This document shows positions 6,244 to 15,662 of a DNA stretch of 37,873 nt, in pieces (within the stretch, counting starts at the first letter, position 1; each line of letters starts with the position of its first letter). The position numbers were made by a program, and so were the translations under genes. The notes beneath the pieces were generated by a model. That model had not been told where the DNA came from. It was given only the letters and a program-made list of their open reading frames with translations, and made no database searches. Source of the stretch: Treponema sp. (GTDB taxonomy: Bacteria > Spirochaetota > Spirochaetia > Treponematales > Breznakiellaceae); NCBI GenBank assembly GCA_009784995.1, contig WQXE01000002.1, positions 1 through 37,873 on the forward strand, read 5' to 3'.

Positions 6244-7905
6244 CTACCTGATACCCCATTCTCTGAGGCGCAAGTTAAGCTGTTCTTGCATGTATCTTTC
6301 GTAGGCTGCAAGACCCGCGGCATTCATTTCCGCTACATAATCATTCCACCTTCTTTCAAAATCAGCAGGTGGTGCCAAAATTATTTGAGGCAAGCGCTGT
6401 TTCATAATTTCTTCCATGCGTGTTAATGCCATTTGAGCGTCTGATCCGTCCGGAGGAGTAGGCATACTCCAGGTTGGGAACCATGGATTATTTGCCGGAG
6501 GATTGGGATCCATCAATTCATTATAGTTTGTTACGCGATAAGCTTGTAACAATTCAATATCTTCAGGAAGCAGTGTAGCTTCACGTTCGGGGAAGAAGTC
6601 GCTAAGGTCAGATGGATAACCATCGGAGAAAGAACCTTGCAATTTCGGAGAAACGTCATCTAAAAGTCTTAAACGATTTTGTGTCTGCCAGTTATCATTC
6701 TGCCAGTTATCGCGCTGTTGCTGTGTGCGGTAAGGTACACCCTGAGCATCCCACTGCCAATGTTGTCCTTCGATACCCCAGTGAATTGTGCGCTGTACAT
6801 TTTCTTCAAGTAAAGCGTTAAAGAAACGAATAATTCTGACAGGATCTTTCGCGCTTACGCTGATACCAACGCCGCGAAGAAGGTTAGGAATAGGCAGGTT
6901 GCGGTATCTTGGCGCGATACTTTCATCAAATACGATTGGAAGCGGAGCCATGGTGCGGTTATTTTCGCCTCTGTCTCTATTCGCGAGGTCCGCGGAATAC
7001 ATGAATTGCCAGCCTTGAATACTTTGACCCAATACGCGACCTGAAGCGATTTTCGCTTGATATTGATCGTAGTTATCTGTAAAGCCCGCTCTGTCAACAA
7101 GACCTCTCGCGTTCATTTCATTAAGTTTTTGGAACCATCTTTTGCTGACATCCATTGTAAAGAATGTTTTGTATTCGTAATTATTGGCAACGTTTACCAT
7201 ACCGTTACCTTCGTTTGGATTACCGGCTAAGAAGTTAGGTGGATTCCAAAGTTCAAACGCTCTCCAGCCATCAGTAAGAACAGAGAAAGGAATTGTAGGC
7301 TGACCGTTAATTCTTGGGTTAGCTCTGTAATATCTTTCGATTAAATCAAAATATTGATCAATAGTTCTGATTGTAGGATAATTTGCCCACTTTAAAACAT
7401 CTTTTTGAATCCAAAAAGCTGCTTGGTCATAATTTGGTCTGTGATCAAGACCATGAATTACACCGTAGTTAATAAGGTAATAAATATTACCATCGGCGGA
7501 CTTCATTTTATCCCAATGTTCAGCGTAATGTTTTTTAATATTTGGACCGTATCTTTCGATTAAGTCCTGCAAAGGTATTAAAGCTCCTGCTTCTATCCAT
7601 TCATTTCCTCTAATTTCGAGAAGATCAGGATAATCACCGGAAGCGATCATAACACCACGTCTTTGGGCGATATCGCCAACAAGAAGATCCCATGTAAAGG
7701 TAACATTTAAGTTATCCTTTAAATACACAACAATTGGGTTGTCGGCAGAAGGCCGAGGAGCATTTGCTGTTTCATGGAAAATTGAGATTTCTATCGGATA
7801 GAAATCACCGCCACGAGCGCCACCACCGGGACAACCTGTAAAAAAGGCCATCACCATAAAGCATGCCACTGCAATAACAACTACAGTGTTCAACTTATTC
7901 TTCAT
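6244..7905 (-). CDS. Sugar-binding lipoprotein of the ABC transporter (LplA-like)
   Basis: 553 residues. The N-terminus is a lipoprotein signal: charged MKNK, hydrophobic run to about 22, and lipobox FFTGC with Cys25 as the lipidated residue. The mature part has the Trp/Tyr-rich fold of LplA-type extracellular solute-binding proteins (for example FWIQKDVLKWANYPT, DGWRAFELWNPP). It would capture the substrate outside the inner membrane and deliver it to the two permeases. AGGAGG before ATG 7905 is a strong ribosome site. It is the first gene of the operon and is divergent from recQ. The substrate cannot be told from sequence; the nearby GH3 glycosidase suggests plant oligosaccharides as an inference. 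Confidence 0.9.
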   Translation of the reverse strand: MKNKLNTVVVIAVACFMVMAFFTGCPGGGARGGDFYPIEISIFHETANAPRPSADNPIVVYLKDNLNVTFTWDLLVGDIAQRRGVMIASGDYPDLLEIRGNEWIEAGALIPLQDLIERYGPNIKKHYAEHWDKMKSADGNIYYLINYGVIHGLDHRPNYDQAAFWIQKDVLKWANYPTIRTIDQYFDLIERYYRANPRINGQPTIPFSVLTDGWRAFELWNPPNFLAGNPNEGNGMVNVANNYEYKTFFTMDVSKRWFQKLNEMNARGLVDRAGFTDNYDQYQAKIASGRVLGQSIQGWQFMYSADLANRDRGENNRTMAPLPIVFDESIAPRYRNLPIPNLLRGVGISVSAKDPVRIIRFFNALLEENVQRTIHWGIEGQHWQWDAQGVPYRTQQQRDNWQNDNWQTQNRLRLLDDVSPKLQGSFSDGYPSDLSDFFPEREATLLPEDIELLQAYRVTNYNELMDPNPPANNPWFPTWSMPTPPDGSDAQMALTRMEEIMKQRLPQIILAPPADFERRWNDYVAEMNAAGLAAYERYMQEQLNLRLREWGIR

Positions 7906-8007
7906 TTTTTCCTCCTAAATTAATTATCTTAATAAAGAATACCATATAATAAGAAAATCGCATATAGAAAATAGAAAAAAATATTCAAAAAAGTTCATTT
8001 TTCGGTC

Positions 8008-9579
8008 ATGCAAAACGGTACTTTTACCCCATATATAGTTATGGAAAATAATGAAAAAAATGGTCTTTTGTACGATGAAGACCCGTTAACAAAGGCTGTA
8101 AAAAACCTTTTTGGGCTTTCGTACCTGTTCCCGTACCAAAGGCTTGTTATAACGAATATCCTTGAAGCGGCTCAAGCGGCAGGGCTTCCAATAAAATGGA
8201 ATGAAAAAACGACTGAAACCTTTGAAGCCTTAGAAAAATCGGACAGGGAGCTTTTGGGTAAGCAGATAGTCATTCTCCCCACAGGAGCGGGAAAATCCCT
8301 TTGTTTCCAGCTTCCCGCGATGTTGATAAAGGGAATAACCCTTGTAATTTATCCGATTCTTTCGCTGATGGCGGATCAAAAACGCCGCCTTGAAAAAACC
8401 GGTTTTAATCCAGTGGTTTTAAGAGGAGGGCAAAGTAAGGAAGAAAGAGAAGAAATCTGGAGAAAACTTAAAAACGGACAAAGCGGTTTTATTATCGCGA
8501 ACCCGGAAATCATGCTTACAAAGCAGGTTCAAACGCAGATGGAAAAAATAAAAGTTTCACATGTTGTAATTGACGAAGCTCATTGTGTAAGTGAATGGGG
8601 AGAGAGCTTTAGACCTTCATACCTGGAAATCGGCTCCATTTTAAGTTTCCTTGATCCGCCACTCGTAACAGCTTTTACAGCGACAGCTAGCGCTCCGGTT
8701 TTGGAAAAAATAGGGAAATACATTTTTAACGGTATTCAGGTTAATCAAATTGTCGGAAACCCCGATAGGCCTAATATCAGTTATTCCACGAAGGGTTGTA
8801 TTAACAGGAATTTAGCTGTCAGGGATTTATTGACAGAAAATTCCCGCCCTGCGATTGTGTTTTGTTCATCACGCCCGGGAACAGAAAGATTAGCCCGTTA
8901 TTTACGAAATGAATTTGAAGAAATGGGTTTAGAGTGGTACAGGGAAATACGTTTTTATCACGCGGGTTTAAGTAAAGAAGAAAAAACACAAATTGAAAAA
9001 TGGTTTTTTAATAATAAGGAAGCCGTTCTTTGTTCAACTTGCGCGTACGGGATGGGTGTTGATAAAGCCGATATAAGGACTGTAATACACAGGGATTGCC
9101 CTCCGTCTGTAGAAGCGTATTTGCAAGAATCAGGCAGAGCGGGGCGGGATGGAGAGCAATCAAAAGCGGTTTTACTTTTTGGACCGGATGATGAAAGAGA
9201 AGTAGAAAGATGTAAAACCGATAACAGCCGTATAACAGCGCTTTTAAATTACGCGAAAAATATAAAAAACTGCCGCAGGCATTCCCTTTTGGAACTGCTT
9301 AATTTTGACGGAGGAAAGGAAGTGCCGCAGGAAAATTGTTGTGATGTTTGTATGCAAAAAGCAAGTGTTTTACTTAGAGAAGAAGAATCTGTAATGGAAT
9401 TTTTTAGAAAAAATAAAAGATGTTTTTCACAATACGAGGCCGCGATATTGTTAGCTGAAAGTACAACCGTGCGCTGGTCGCAGGAGGAAGCCGGTTATGT
9501 AATAAACCACTTGATAAAAAAAAGAGACTTAAAAGTAATAAAGGGATTTCTTTGGAAAAATAAGATAACAATAAAGTAA
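8008..9579 (+). CDS. recQ: RecQ-family ATP-dependent DNA helicase
   Basis: 523 residues, 3'-5' superfamily 2 helicase acting in recombination repair. Motif I is PTGAGKS (about 91-97), motif II VVIDEAHC (DEAH at 189-192), motif III FTATA, motif VI ESGRAGRDG (374-382). The RecQ zinc-binding region has C422, C444, C445 and C448 (NCRRHS..., ENCCDVC). There is no HRDC domain. Between the N-terminal Q-like segment FPYQ and Walker A lie roughly 45 residues (AAQAAGLPIKWNEKTT and following) where typical RecQ has about 15. The start is ATG 8008 or ATG 8041 (MENNEKNG); neither has a visible ribosome site. Divergent from the transporter operon. Confidence 0.9.
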   Translation: MQNGTFTPYIVMENNEKNGLLYDEDPLTKAVKNLFGLSYLFPYQRLVITNILEAAQAAGLPIKWNEKTTETFEALEKSDRELLGKQIVILPTGAGKSLCFQLPAMLIKGITLVIYPILSLMADQKRRLEKTGFNPVVLRGGQSKEEREEIWRKLKNGQSGFIIANPEIMLTKQVQTQMEKIKVSHVVIDEAHCVSEWGESFRPSYLEIGSILSFLDPPLVTAFTATASAPVLEKIGKYIFNGIQVNQIVGNPDRPNISYSTKGCINRNLAVRDLLTENSRPAIVFCSSRPGTERLARYLRNEFEEMGLEWYREIRFYHAGLSKEEKTQIEKWFFNNKEAVLCSTCAYGMGVDKADIRTVIHRDCPPSVEAYLQESGRAGRDGEQSKAVLLFGPDDEREVERCKTDNSRITALLNYAKNIKNCRRHSLLELLNFDGGKEVPQENCCDVCMQKASVLLREEESVMEFFRKNKRCFSQYEAAILLAESTTVRWSQEEAGYVINHLIKKRDLKVIKGFLWKNKITIK

Positions 9580-9595
9580 TTTATTAATAATTTTA

Positions 9596-9737
9596 TCTCG
9601 CAAAGGCGCAAAGTTGCTGTCCGAATTCTTTTCGTTATTACAATAAATATTAGAAATAACAAATAGATTTCTAGTTTTTAATGTAAGATATCGAACTACT
9701 ACTCTGCGTTCTTAGCGCCTCTGCGATCTCTGCGAGA
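9596..9737. repeat. Dispersed palindromic repeat, copy A
   Basis: Starts TCTCGCAAAGGCGCAAAG and ends CTCTGCGATCTCTGCGAGA, forming an imperfect inverted repeat around an AT-rich core. It fills the gap between the convergent recQ and GH3 genes, and its end lies 2 bp from the GH3 stop codon. It matches copies B (13143-13223) and C (27784-27886) at the ends. It may form a bidirectional terminator-like structure. Confidence 0.8.
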
Positions 9738-9739
9738 AA

Positions 9740-11827
9740 TTATTCCACTTTAATTTTTACGCTCACAGGAGCGGGTGCGCCTTTTTCCATTGCCGCTTTT
9801 ACAGGCGCCGCGTTAGCTGCAATAACCGTATAAGAGCCTGTTACCAGTTTTGAATTGCCGTCCGCATCCACAGATTCAAACACCGAAGCTGAAAGTTCAA
9901 ACTCTGCTTTCGCGCTCTTTCCAGCTTTTATAAAGATTCGTTTAAAACCTCTTAACGAAGAAAGCGGTTCATCTTCGGTTCTTGTATCTTTGGAAATATA
10001 AATCTGCACTACTTCGTCAGCGTCAAACTTGCCAACATTACTAACGGTGACTGACACCATTACTTTGCCGCCCGCGGAAATCGAAGGACAGCAAAGATCG
10101 ATAGAATCGAAACGGAAAGTTGTGTATGAAAGCCCAAAGCCAAACGGATACAATGGTTTTTCTGTCATGTAACGGTATGTGCGCCCTTTCATGGAATAAT
10201 CTTCGTAGGCGGGAAGCTGAGAAGTAGAAGCGTAAAAAGTGACAGGGAGTTTTCCCGAAGGAACAACATCGCCGAAAATTATGTCGGCGACTGCTTTGCC
10301 GCCCGATTCACCGGGATACCATGCGAAAATAACAGCGTCGACTAAGTCTTCAGGGTACGCGATAGCGCTTCCGCCTGTTAAAACCATAATTATTTTTTTG
10401 CCGGCTTCACGTATTTTTTGAAGATACTTTAACTGCCAGGGCGGAAGCTCTATCGTATTACGGTCGCCGTTGGAATCGGACGCGATCGCGTCGCCTTCTT
10501 CGCCTTCCATCGCGCCGTCTAATCCCATAACAACTATTACAATGTCGGCGATATTCGCCTCCCCATAATGAACAAGCGATTTACTGTTTTCGCTATACAT
10601 TAAACAGCCCTGCACATAATCAAGACAAATACCGAACTTATCTTTGACCTTTTCACCTAACCCTTCAAGTATTGTAATAAAACGAGAGCTTACGCCGAAA
10701 TAATTGCCAAAAAGGGTATGCGAGTTAGCGGCTCCCGGTCCTGTTACGACAATTTTTTTAGGGGAAGAATCCAATGGTAAAATATTATTGTCGTTTTTAA
10801 GAAGAACAATTGACTTTTGCGCGGCTTTTAAAGCGAGCTTTCGGTGTTTATCGCAATTGATAATTTTTCTGTTAAGTTTACCGTATTTGCTCTTATTGGG
10901 AGGATTAAACATTCCTAGTTTAAAACGTGTGCGCAAAAGACGTTCAAGAGATGTATTTATTGTATCTTCTGTTACAAGCCCCTGTTTGTGAGCGACTGTT
11001 AAAAACGGATATGTACAGCCGCAGTTAAGATCGCAGCCTGCGTTAAGCGCCATCGCGGCAGACTCTTCAGAAGACTTTGTTACTTTATGATACTCATGGA
11101 AATCCTTAATTGCCCAGCAATCCGAAACTACATGCCCTTTAAAATTCCATTTGCCGCGAAGGATTTCTTTTAAAAGAAGATTGCTCGCGCAGCATGGTTC
11201 GTCAAGCGTGCGGTTATATGCGCCCATGACGGTTTCCACTCCATTTTCTACAAGAGCTTTAAACGCGGGTAAATACGTTTCCCATAAATCTTTTTTGGTA
11301 ACAATCGCGTTAAAAGTATGGCGATCTTTTTCAGGTCCTGAATGAACGGCGTAATGTTTGGCGCAGGCTGCTGTTTTTAGGTTTTCAGGATCATCGCCCT
11401 GTAAACCCCGCACAAGAGCTACGCCGATACGGCTTGTAAGGTACGGATCTTCTCCGTAAGTTTCCTGCCCGCGACCCCAGCGAGGATCCCGGAAAATATT
11501 TATATTGGGTGTCCAGAAAGTTAACCCCCAGTATTGACCTCGGTTTCCTTGTTTTACAGCTTCGTTATATTTCGCCCGCGCCTCATCAGAAATTGCAATA
11601 GCAACTTCTTTTACAAGGCTGTCATCAAAAGTCGCGGCTAACGCGATAGCCTGCGGAAAAACGGTTGCAACACCCGCTCTTGCAACTCCGTGCAGACATT
11701 CGTTCCACCAGTTGTATTCGGGTATTCCAAGGCGTTCTATCGCGGGGCTTTTATAAAGCAGCTGGGAGACTTTTTCTTCCAGCGTCATTTGGGAAATTAA
11801 TTCTTTTATTTTTGATTCTCGGCTCAT
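9740..11827 (-). CDS. Glycoside hydrolase family 3 beta-glucosidase/beta-xylosidase
   Basis: 695-residue GH3 enzyme removing terminal beta-linked sugars from oligosaccharides. The (beta/alpha)8 domain shows NWWNECLHGVAR (39-50), DPRWGRGQE (114-122), the KH pair K157/H158, and the nucleophile block GHVVSDCWAI with D236. The alpha/beta domain follows (VVTGPGAANS...) and then a fibronectin III-like C-terminal domain (VTVSNVGKFDADEVVQIYIS). No signal peptide, so it works in the cytoplasm on imported sugars. The WNECLHGVA type block is common in the xylosidase/glucosidase subgroup; which one this is cannot be decided. Start ATG 11827 has GTAGGAG upstream. It lies 76 bp after dapL. Confidence 0.9.
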   Translation of the reverse strand: MSRESKIKELISQMTLEEKVSQLLYKSPAIERLGIPEYNWWNECLHGVARAGVATVFPQAIALAATFDDSLVKEVAIAISDEARAKYNEAVKQGNRGQYWGLTFWTPNINIFRDPRWGRGQETYGEDPYLTSRIGVALVRGLQGDDPENLKTAACAKHYAVHSGPEKDRHTFNAIVTKKDLWETYLPAFKALVENGVETVMGAYNRTLDEPCCASNLLLKEILRGKWNFKGHVVSDCWAIKDFHEYHKVTKSSEESAAMALNAGCDLNCGCTYPFLTVAHKQGLVTEDTINTSLERLLRTRFKLGMFNPPNKSKYGKLNRKIINCDKHRKLALKAAQKSIVLLKNDNNILPLDSSPKKIVVTGPGAANSHTLFGNYFGVSSRFITILEGLGEKVKDKFGICLDYVQGCLMYSENSKSLVHYGEANIADIVIVVMGLDGAMEGEEGDAIASDSNGDRNTIELPPWQLKYLQKIREAGKKIIMVLTGGSAIAYPEDLVDAVIFAWYPGESGGKAVADIIFGDVVPSGKLPVTFYASTSQLPAYEDYSMKGRTYRYMTEKPLYPFGFGLSYTTFRFDSIDLCCPSISAGGKVMVSVTVSNVGKFDADEVVQIYISKDTRTEDEPLSSLRGFKRIFIKAGKSAKAEFELSASVFESVDADGNSKLVTGSYTVIAANAAPVKAAMEKGAPAPVSVKIKVE

Positions 11828-11903
11828 GGTTTACTCCTACAACAATAATTAAAGTATTATAAGAAGAAAATTGATTTATAACAATCTTTACAATCTAAAA
11901 AAC

Positions 11904-13112
11904 TTAAATAGAGAGCTTATCTGTAAGGCGATTACAGGCTTCTTCAACATCAGCTCTGTGTCCAAACGCCGAGAAGCGCACAAACCCTTGCCCCGCGGGA
12001 CCAAAACCCGCGCCCGGTGTTGTAACAACATGGCACTTTTCCAGGATTTGCGCGAATACTTCCCAACTGTCCTTGCCGGGGAAGCGCGCCCAAATATATG
12101 GAGAGTTATCGCCGCCAATGCAATTTATACCAAGTTTTTGAAGTGTCTCTCTTATCAATTTCGCGTTCGTTAAATAAAAATCCGTAAGAGCGCGCATCTC
12201 TTTTATTCCCTCGTCATCAAGGGCTGCTATTCCGCCTGCCTGCGCGATGTTTGAAGCACCGTTAAAAATAGTGCCTGTTATACGGCTCCAGTCGGCGTGT
12301 ACACTTTCGCCTCCCGCGTACTTTAAAGCCTTTGGAACTACAGACCAGCCGAGGCGAATCCCTGTAAATCCCGCGGGTTTTGAAAATGAGTTTACTTCGA
12401 TAGCGCACTCGTCTGCCCTGTCTATTTCGTAAATAGTTTTCGGCAAAGATGAATCGCGGATAAACTCGCTGTATGCGGCGTCAAAGATGATGATGCAGCC
12501 TTTAGTAATCGCCGTGTTTACAAGTACTGTAAGCTGAGCGCGATCGGAAACTGCCCCTGTAGGATTGTTAGGTGAACAAAAATAAATAAGGCTGTTATTT
12601 TCGATTAAATCAAGGTTCGGGAAAAAAATATTTTCTGCCGTACATGGAAGATATGTAATTCCGGCATAACCTGTGTCTTTAAAAGAGGCAGCGGCTCCTA
12701 TTATAACAGAGCCGTCAACATAAACAGGGTACGAAGGGTCTTGCACGGCGATTTTTACACCCGAGCCAAAAAGCATTTGTAATCTGCCAATGTCACACTT
12801 TGAGCCGTCAGAGATAAAAATTTCATCAATTGAAAACTTGCCATTATAAAAAACTTTGGAAATTTTTTCGCGCAATAAAGGAAGACCTTCATCCTGGTAT
12901 CCCGAATATCCTTCTACAGTGCCTAGTTTTCTGGCTCCTTCTACAAGCCCTGCATTGATGTGAGGCAAAACCGGTTCTGTAGTATTACCGATACCGAGGC
13001 TTATGATCTTTGCATCGGGGTTAGCGGCTGCAAATTCGCGCCTGCGTTTGGCGATTTCAGGGAAAAGGTAACCTGCTTTTAAATTTGCGATATTTTTATT
13101 TCTTGTAATCAT
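11904..13112 (-). CDS. dapL: LL-diaminopimelate aminotransferase
   Basis: 402-residue PLP enzyme of aminotransferase class I that converts tetrahydrodipicolinate directly to LL-diaminopimelate, with glutamate as donor. Visible blocks: YLFPEIAKRRREF (15-27), LGIGNTTEP (39-47), SDGSKCDIGRLQ (101-112), PNNPTG (181-186), D211/Y214, and the PLP lysine K245 in NSFSKPAGF, then GIRLGW. This residue set is DapL rather than the succinylase pathway enzyme. GGAGGAATGAA precedes ATG 13112. It follows lysA by 119 bp, with palindromic repeat copy B in the gap. In treponemes the peptidoglycan often carries ornithine, so the pathway may serve lysine only; that is an inference from the genus, not from this sequence. 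Confidence 0.93.
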   Translation of the reverse strand: MITRNKNIANLKAGYLFPEIAKRRREFAAANPDAKIISLGIGNTTEPVLPHINAGLVEGARKLGTVEGYSGYQDEGLPLLREKISKVFYNGKFSIDEIFISDGSKCDIGRLQMLFGSGVKIAVQDPSYPVYVDGSVIIGAAASFKDTGYAGITYLPCTAENIFFPNLDLIENNSLIYFCSPNNPTGAVSDRAQLTVLVNTAITKGCIIIFDAAYSEFIRDSSLPKTIYEIDRADECAIEVNSFSKPAGFTGIRLGWSVVPKALKYAGGESVHADWSRITGTIFNGASNIAQAGGIAALDDEGIKEMRALTDFYLTNAKLIRETLQKLGINCIGGDNSPYIWARFPGKDSWEVFAQILEKCHVVTTPGAGFGPAGQGFVRFSAFGHRADVEEACNRLTDKLSI

Positions 13113-13142
13113 TTCATTCCTCCAACATAATATAGAATTTTT

Positions 13143-13223
13143 TCTCGCAAAGACGCTAAGGCGCAGAACCGTTATTCGAAATCTTAACCTAAATCTTCTT
13201 TGCGCCTCTACGTCTCTGCGAGA
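13143..13223. repeat. Dispersed palindromic repeat, copy B
   Basis: Begins TCTCGCAAAGACGCTAAGGCG and ends CGTCTCTGCGAGA, an imperfect 81-bp inverted repeat in the gap between lysA and dapL. Of the three copies it is the shortest and most regular. It lies 9 bp from the lysA stop and 30 bp upstream of the dapL start, so it probably forms a hairpin in the operon transcript. Confidence 0.82.
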
Positions 13224-13231
13224 TGCTCTTC

Positions 13232-14521
13232 TTAATTAAATACTTTAACTCCATTAATATCCAGCGTAGCAAAATAATCTTCTACTGTCTCAGCCCTGCG
13301 GATTTGCAAGACACTTCCATCGGCGCGTAACAATAATTCGCCGCAGCGAAGTTTACCGTTATAATTATATCCCATCGCTCTTCCGTGCGCGCCCACATCG
13401 TGAAGAATTACAAAATCCCCGCCGGATTTATTCCGCATAATATACTCTGCGGCAGTTTCAATTTTAGGAAGCTGTCTTTGAATCGCGAACTTGTCGTTAT
13501 TTTCGCAAAGGCTGCCGACAACATCGTAAGTTTCGGTTAAAGGCGCGTTTTCCTTGCCGGGGATTGTTATGTGATGATACGCGCCGTAAAGACCCGGGCG
13601 CATTAAATCCGCGGCGCATGCGTCGAGGGCGATGTAATTGCGGTAGATTTCTTTTTTATGAACAGCCCGTGTAACAAGCCAGCCGTAAGGACCTGTAACT
13701 ACCCTGCCCCACTCTGTGCGTATACCCATCGGAGTAAGTCCCGCTGGCTCTAAAACTTCTTTATACGCTTTTAAAATACCGTCTGTAAGGGCTTTGTAAT
13801 TTATGGCTTCCTGATCCGGCTTGTATGGAATTCCCACTCCGCCGCCAAGATTGATAAATTCCAGGCGCACTCCTGTTTTGTTAAATATTTCTACCGCAAG
13901 TTCAAAAAGGAGCCTCGCGGTTTCGATATGATACGCGACAGAAAGTTCATTACTCGCGACCATTGTATGCAAGGAAAATCTTTTTACGCCTTTTTCTTTA
14001 AGCATGGCGAAACCTTTAATCAGCATCTCTCGTGTAAAGCCGTACTTTGCTTCTTCAGGTTTTCCGATAATGGCGTTGCCCTCTTTTAAAGGACCGGGAT
14101 TATAACGCATGGAAATTAATTCCGGTAAACCTGTGGTTTTTTCCAAATATTCAATATGAGAGAAATCATCAAGGTTTATTACAGCGCCCATTTTTTTCGC
14201 GGCTTCGTATTCCTTAACGGGAGTTTCGTTGGAAGTAAACATGGCGTCTTCGCCTGTGATACCTGCCATTTCGGATAACAAAAGCTCTGCGTAACTGGAA
14301 CAATCACTGCCAAATCCTTCTTTGGCAAGCAATTTTAATATAAAAGGGTTAGGCAGAGCTTTAACCGCGAAATAATTTTTGTAAAAAGGAAAACATGAAA
14401 AAGCCGCTTTTATATTACGGACATTTTCGATTATCGCTTTTTCATCGTAGATATAAAACGGCGTGGGGTACTGCCGTGAAAGTTCTTCAAGCGCGGCTTT
14501 ATCTAACGGAAAATATTTCAA
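13232..14521 (-). CDS. lysA: Diaminopimelate decarboxylase
   Basis: 429-residue fold-III PLP decarboxylase that turns meso-diaminopimelate into lysine. The PLP lysine is K54 in YFAVKALPNP; LGGGVGIPY (about 225-233) is the glycine-rich phosphate loop; CENND (about 336-340) supplies the Cys/Glu that reach across the dimer; HDVGAHG is a conserved block near the C-terminus. The start is TTG at 14521: AAGGGA precedes it and its TTGA overlaps the asd stop by 4 bp, so translation is coupled. Meso-DAP is made from LL-DAP by an epimerase not seen here. It could be another member of the decarboxylase group (arginine or carboxynorspermidine), but the asd-dapL neighbourhood supports LysA. Confidence 0.86.
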   Translation of the reverse strand: MKYFPLDKAALEELSRQYPTPFYIYDEKAIIENVRNIKAAFSCFPFYKNYFAVKALPNPFILKLLAKEGFGSDCSSYAELLLSEMAGITGEDAMFTSNETPVKEYEAAKKMGAVINLDDFSHIEYLEKTTGLPELISMRYNPGPLKEGNAIIGKPEEAKYGFTREMLIKGFAMLKEKGVKRFSLHTMVASNELSVAYHIETARLLFELAVEIFNKTGVRLEFINLGGGVGIPYKPDQEAINYKALTDGILKAYKEVLEPAGLTPMGIRTEWGRVVTGPYGWLVTRAVHKKEIYRNYIALDACAADLMRPGLYGAYHHITIPGKENAPLTETYDVVGSLCENNDKFAIQRQLPKIETAAEYIMRNKSGGDFVILHDVGAHGRAMGYNYNGKLRCGELLLRADGSVLQIRRAETVEDYFATLDINGVKVFN

Positions 14522-15636
14522 TTCAAATATCCCTTGTGTTTTAAAAGCTCGGCGTTTAGTATTCCGCCGCCCGCGGCTCCGCGGACAGTGTTATGCGACA
14601 ACGCTACAAAGCGGATATCAAAAACATTACATGGACGCAAACGCCCGATAACAACTGCCATTGCCTTGTCGGCATCGCGATCTTTTCTGGGCTGCGGGCG
14701 GTTATCCTCTTCGCGATAAATAATCGGCTGCTTAGGCGCGAACGGAAAGTCCGCTTCCTGAGGCAGACCTTTGTAAGCTGCCCAGATTTGTTTTATTTCT
14801 TCCATAGACGAGGGCTTTTTACCGGCGAACTCAAGCGATACACAAGCTGTATGTCCGTCTATAACAGGCACACGATTACAGTGAGCGGAAATTATAGGAA
14901 GCTCCGCGTTTTTAATAACATTTCCGTTAATGGAACCAAAAATTTTTAATGGTTCTTTTTCGGATTTTTCTTCTTCGCCGCCAATATATGGAACGATATT
15001 ATCGATCATGTCCAAACTGGGCACGCCCGGGTATCCCGCGCCGGAAACCGCCTGCATCGTGTGAACGATAAGCCGCTGCGCAGGGTAGCCTGCTTGCGCT
15101 AGCGCGTGAAGTGGCTTCATATAACTTTGTATCGAGCAATTTGGTTTAACCGCGATAAACCCGCGATCCCATCCGCGATCTTTTTTTTGCAATGGAATAA
15201 TATCGGTATGTTCAGGATTTACTTCCGCGATTAAAACAGGAACATCATCTGTCCAACGGTGGGCTGACGCGTTTGAAATTACAGGGATTCCCGCGGCGGC
15301 ATATTGTTCTTCAAGCGCTTTGGTTTCGTCCTTGCTCATTTCAAGCGCGGAAAAAACAAATGAACATCCGCCTTTTTTAAAAGCGTCGATAGCGCGGTTT
15401 ACATCATTGGCATCTTCGACCATGATGTCTCCTACATGCGGAGCGTAAGTTTTTGTCAATTGCCATCTTCCGGCGACAGCGTCTTTATATTTTTTACCCG
15501 CGCTGCGCGGAGAGGCTGCCGCGAAACGTACCTCGAACCAGGGGTGATCATTGAGAAGGGAAATGTATTGCTGCCCAACCATGCCTGTAGCGCCCAGTAT
15601 ACCAACCGGGATTTTGCCAGATGAATTTTGTGACAT
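14518..15636 (-). CDS. asd: Aspartate-semialdehyde dehydrogenase
   Basis: 372 residues, the archaeal/fungal-type ASADH that reduces aspartyl phosphate to aspartate semialdehyde with NADPH, the entry step to lysine, threonine and methionine. The Rossmann nucleotide motif is [12 protein letters not shown] (12-23); the active cysteine is C167 in VKPNCSIQS; the base is likely H252 in [16 protein letters not shown] precedes ATG 15636. It is first of the asd-lysA-dapL set and follows the cyclase gene by 26 bp, so it may be cotranscribed with the signalling genes upstream. Confidence 0.92.
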   Translation of the reverse strand: MSQNSSGKIPVGILGATGMVGQQYISLLNDHPWFEVRFAAASPRSAGKKYKDAVAGRWQLTKTYAPHVGDIMVEDANDVNRAIDAFKKGGCSFVFSALEMSKDETKALEEQYAAAGIPVISNASAHRWTDDVPVLIAEVNPEHTDIIPLQKKDRGWDRGFIAVKPNCSIQSYMKPLHALAQAGYPAQRLIVHTMQAVSGAGYPGVPSLDMIDNIVPYIGGEEEKSEKEPLKIFGSINGNVIKNAELPIISAHCNRVPVIDGHTACVSLEFAGKKPSSMEEIKQIWAAYKGLPQEADFPFAPKQPIIYREEDNRPQPRKDRDADKAMAVVIGRLRPCNVFDIRFVALSHNTVRGAAGGGILNAELLKHKGYLN

Positions 15637-15662
15637 AACTAGCTCCTTGTGGAGTCATGTTA

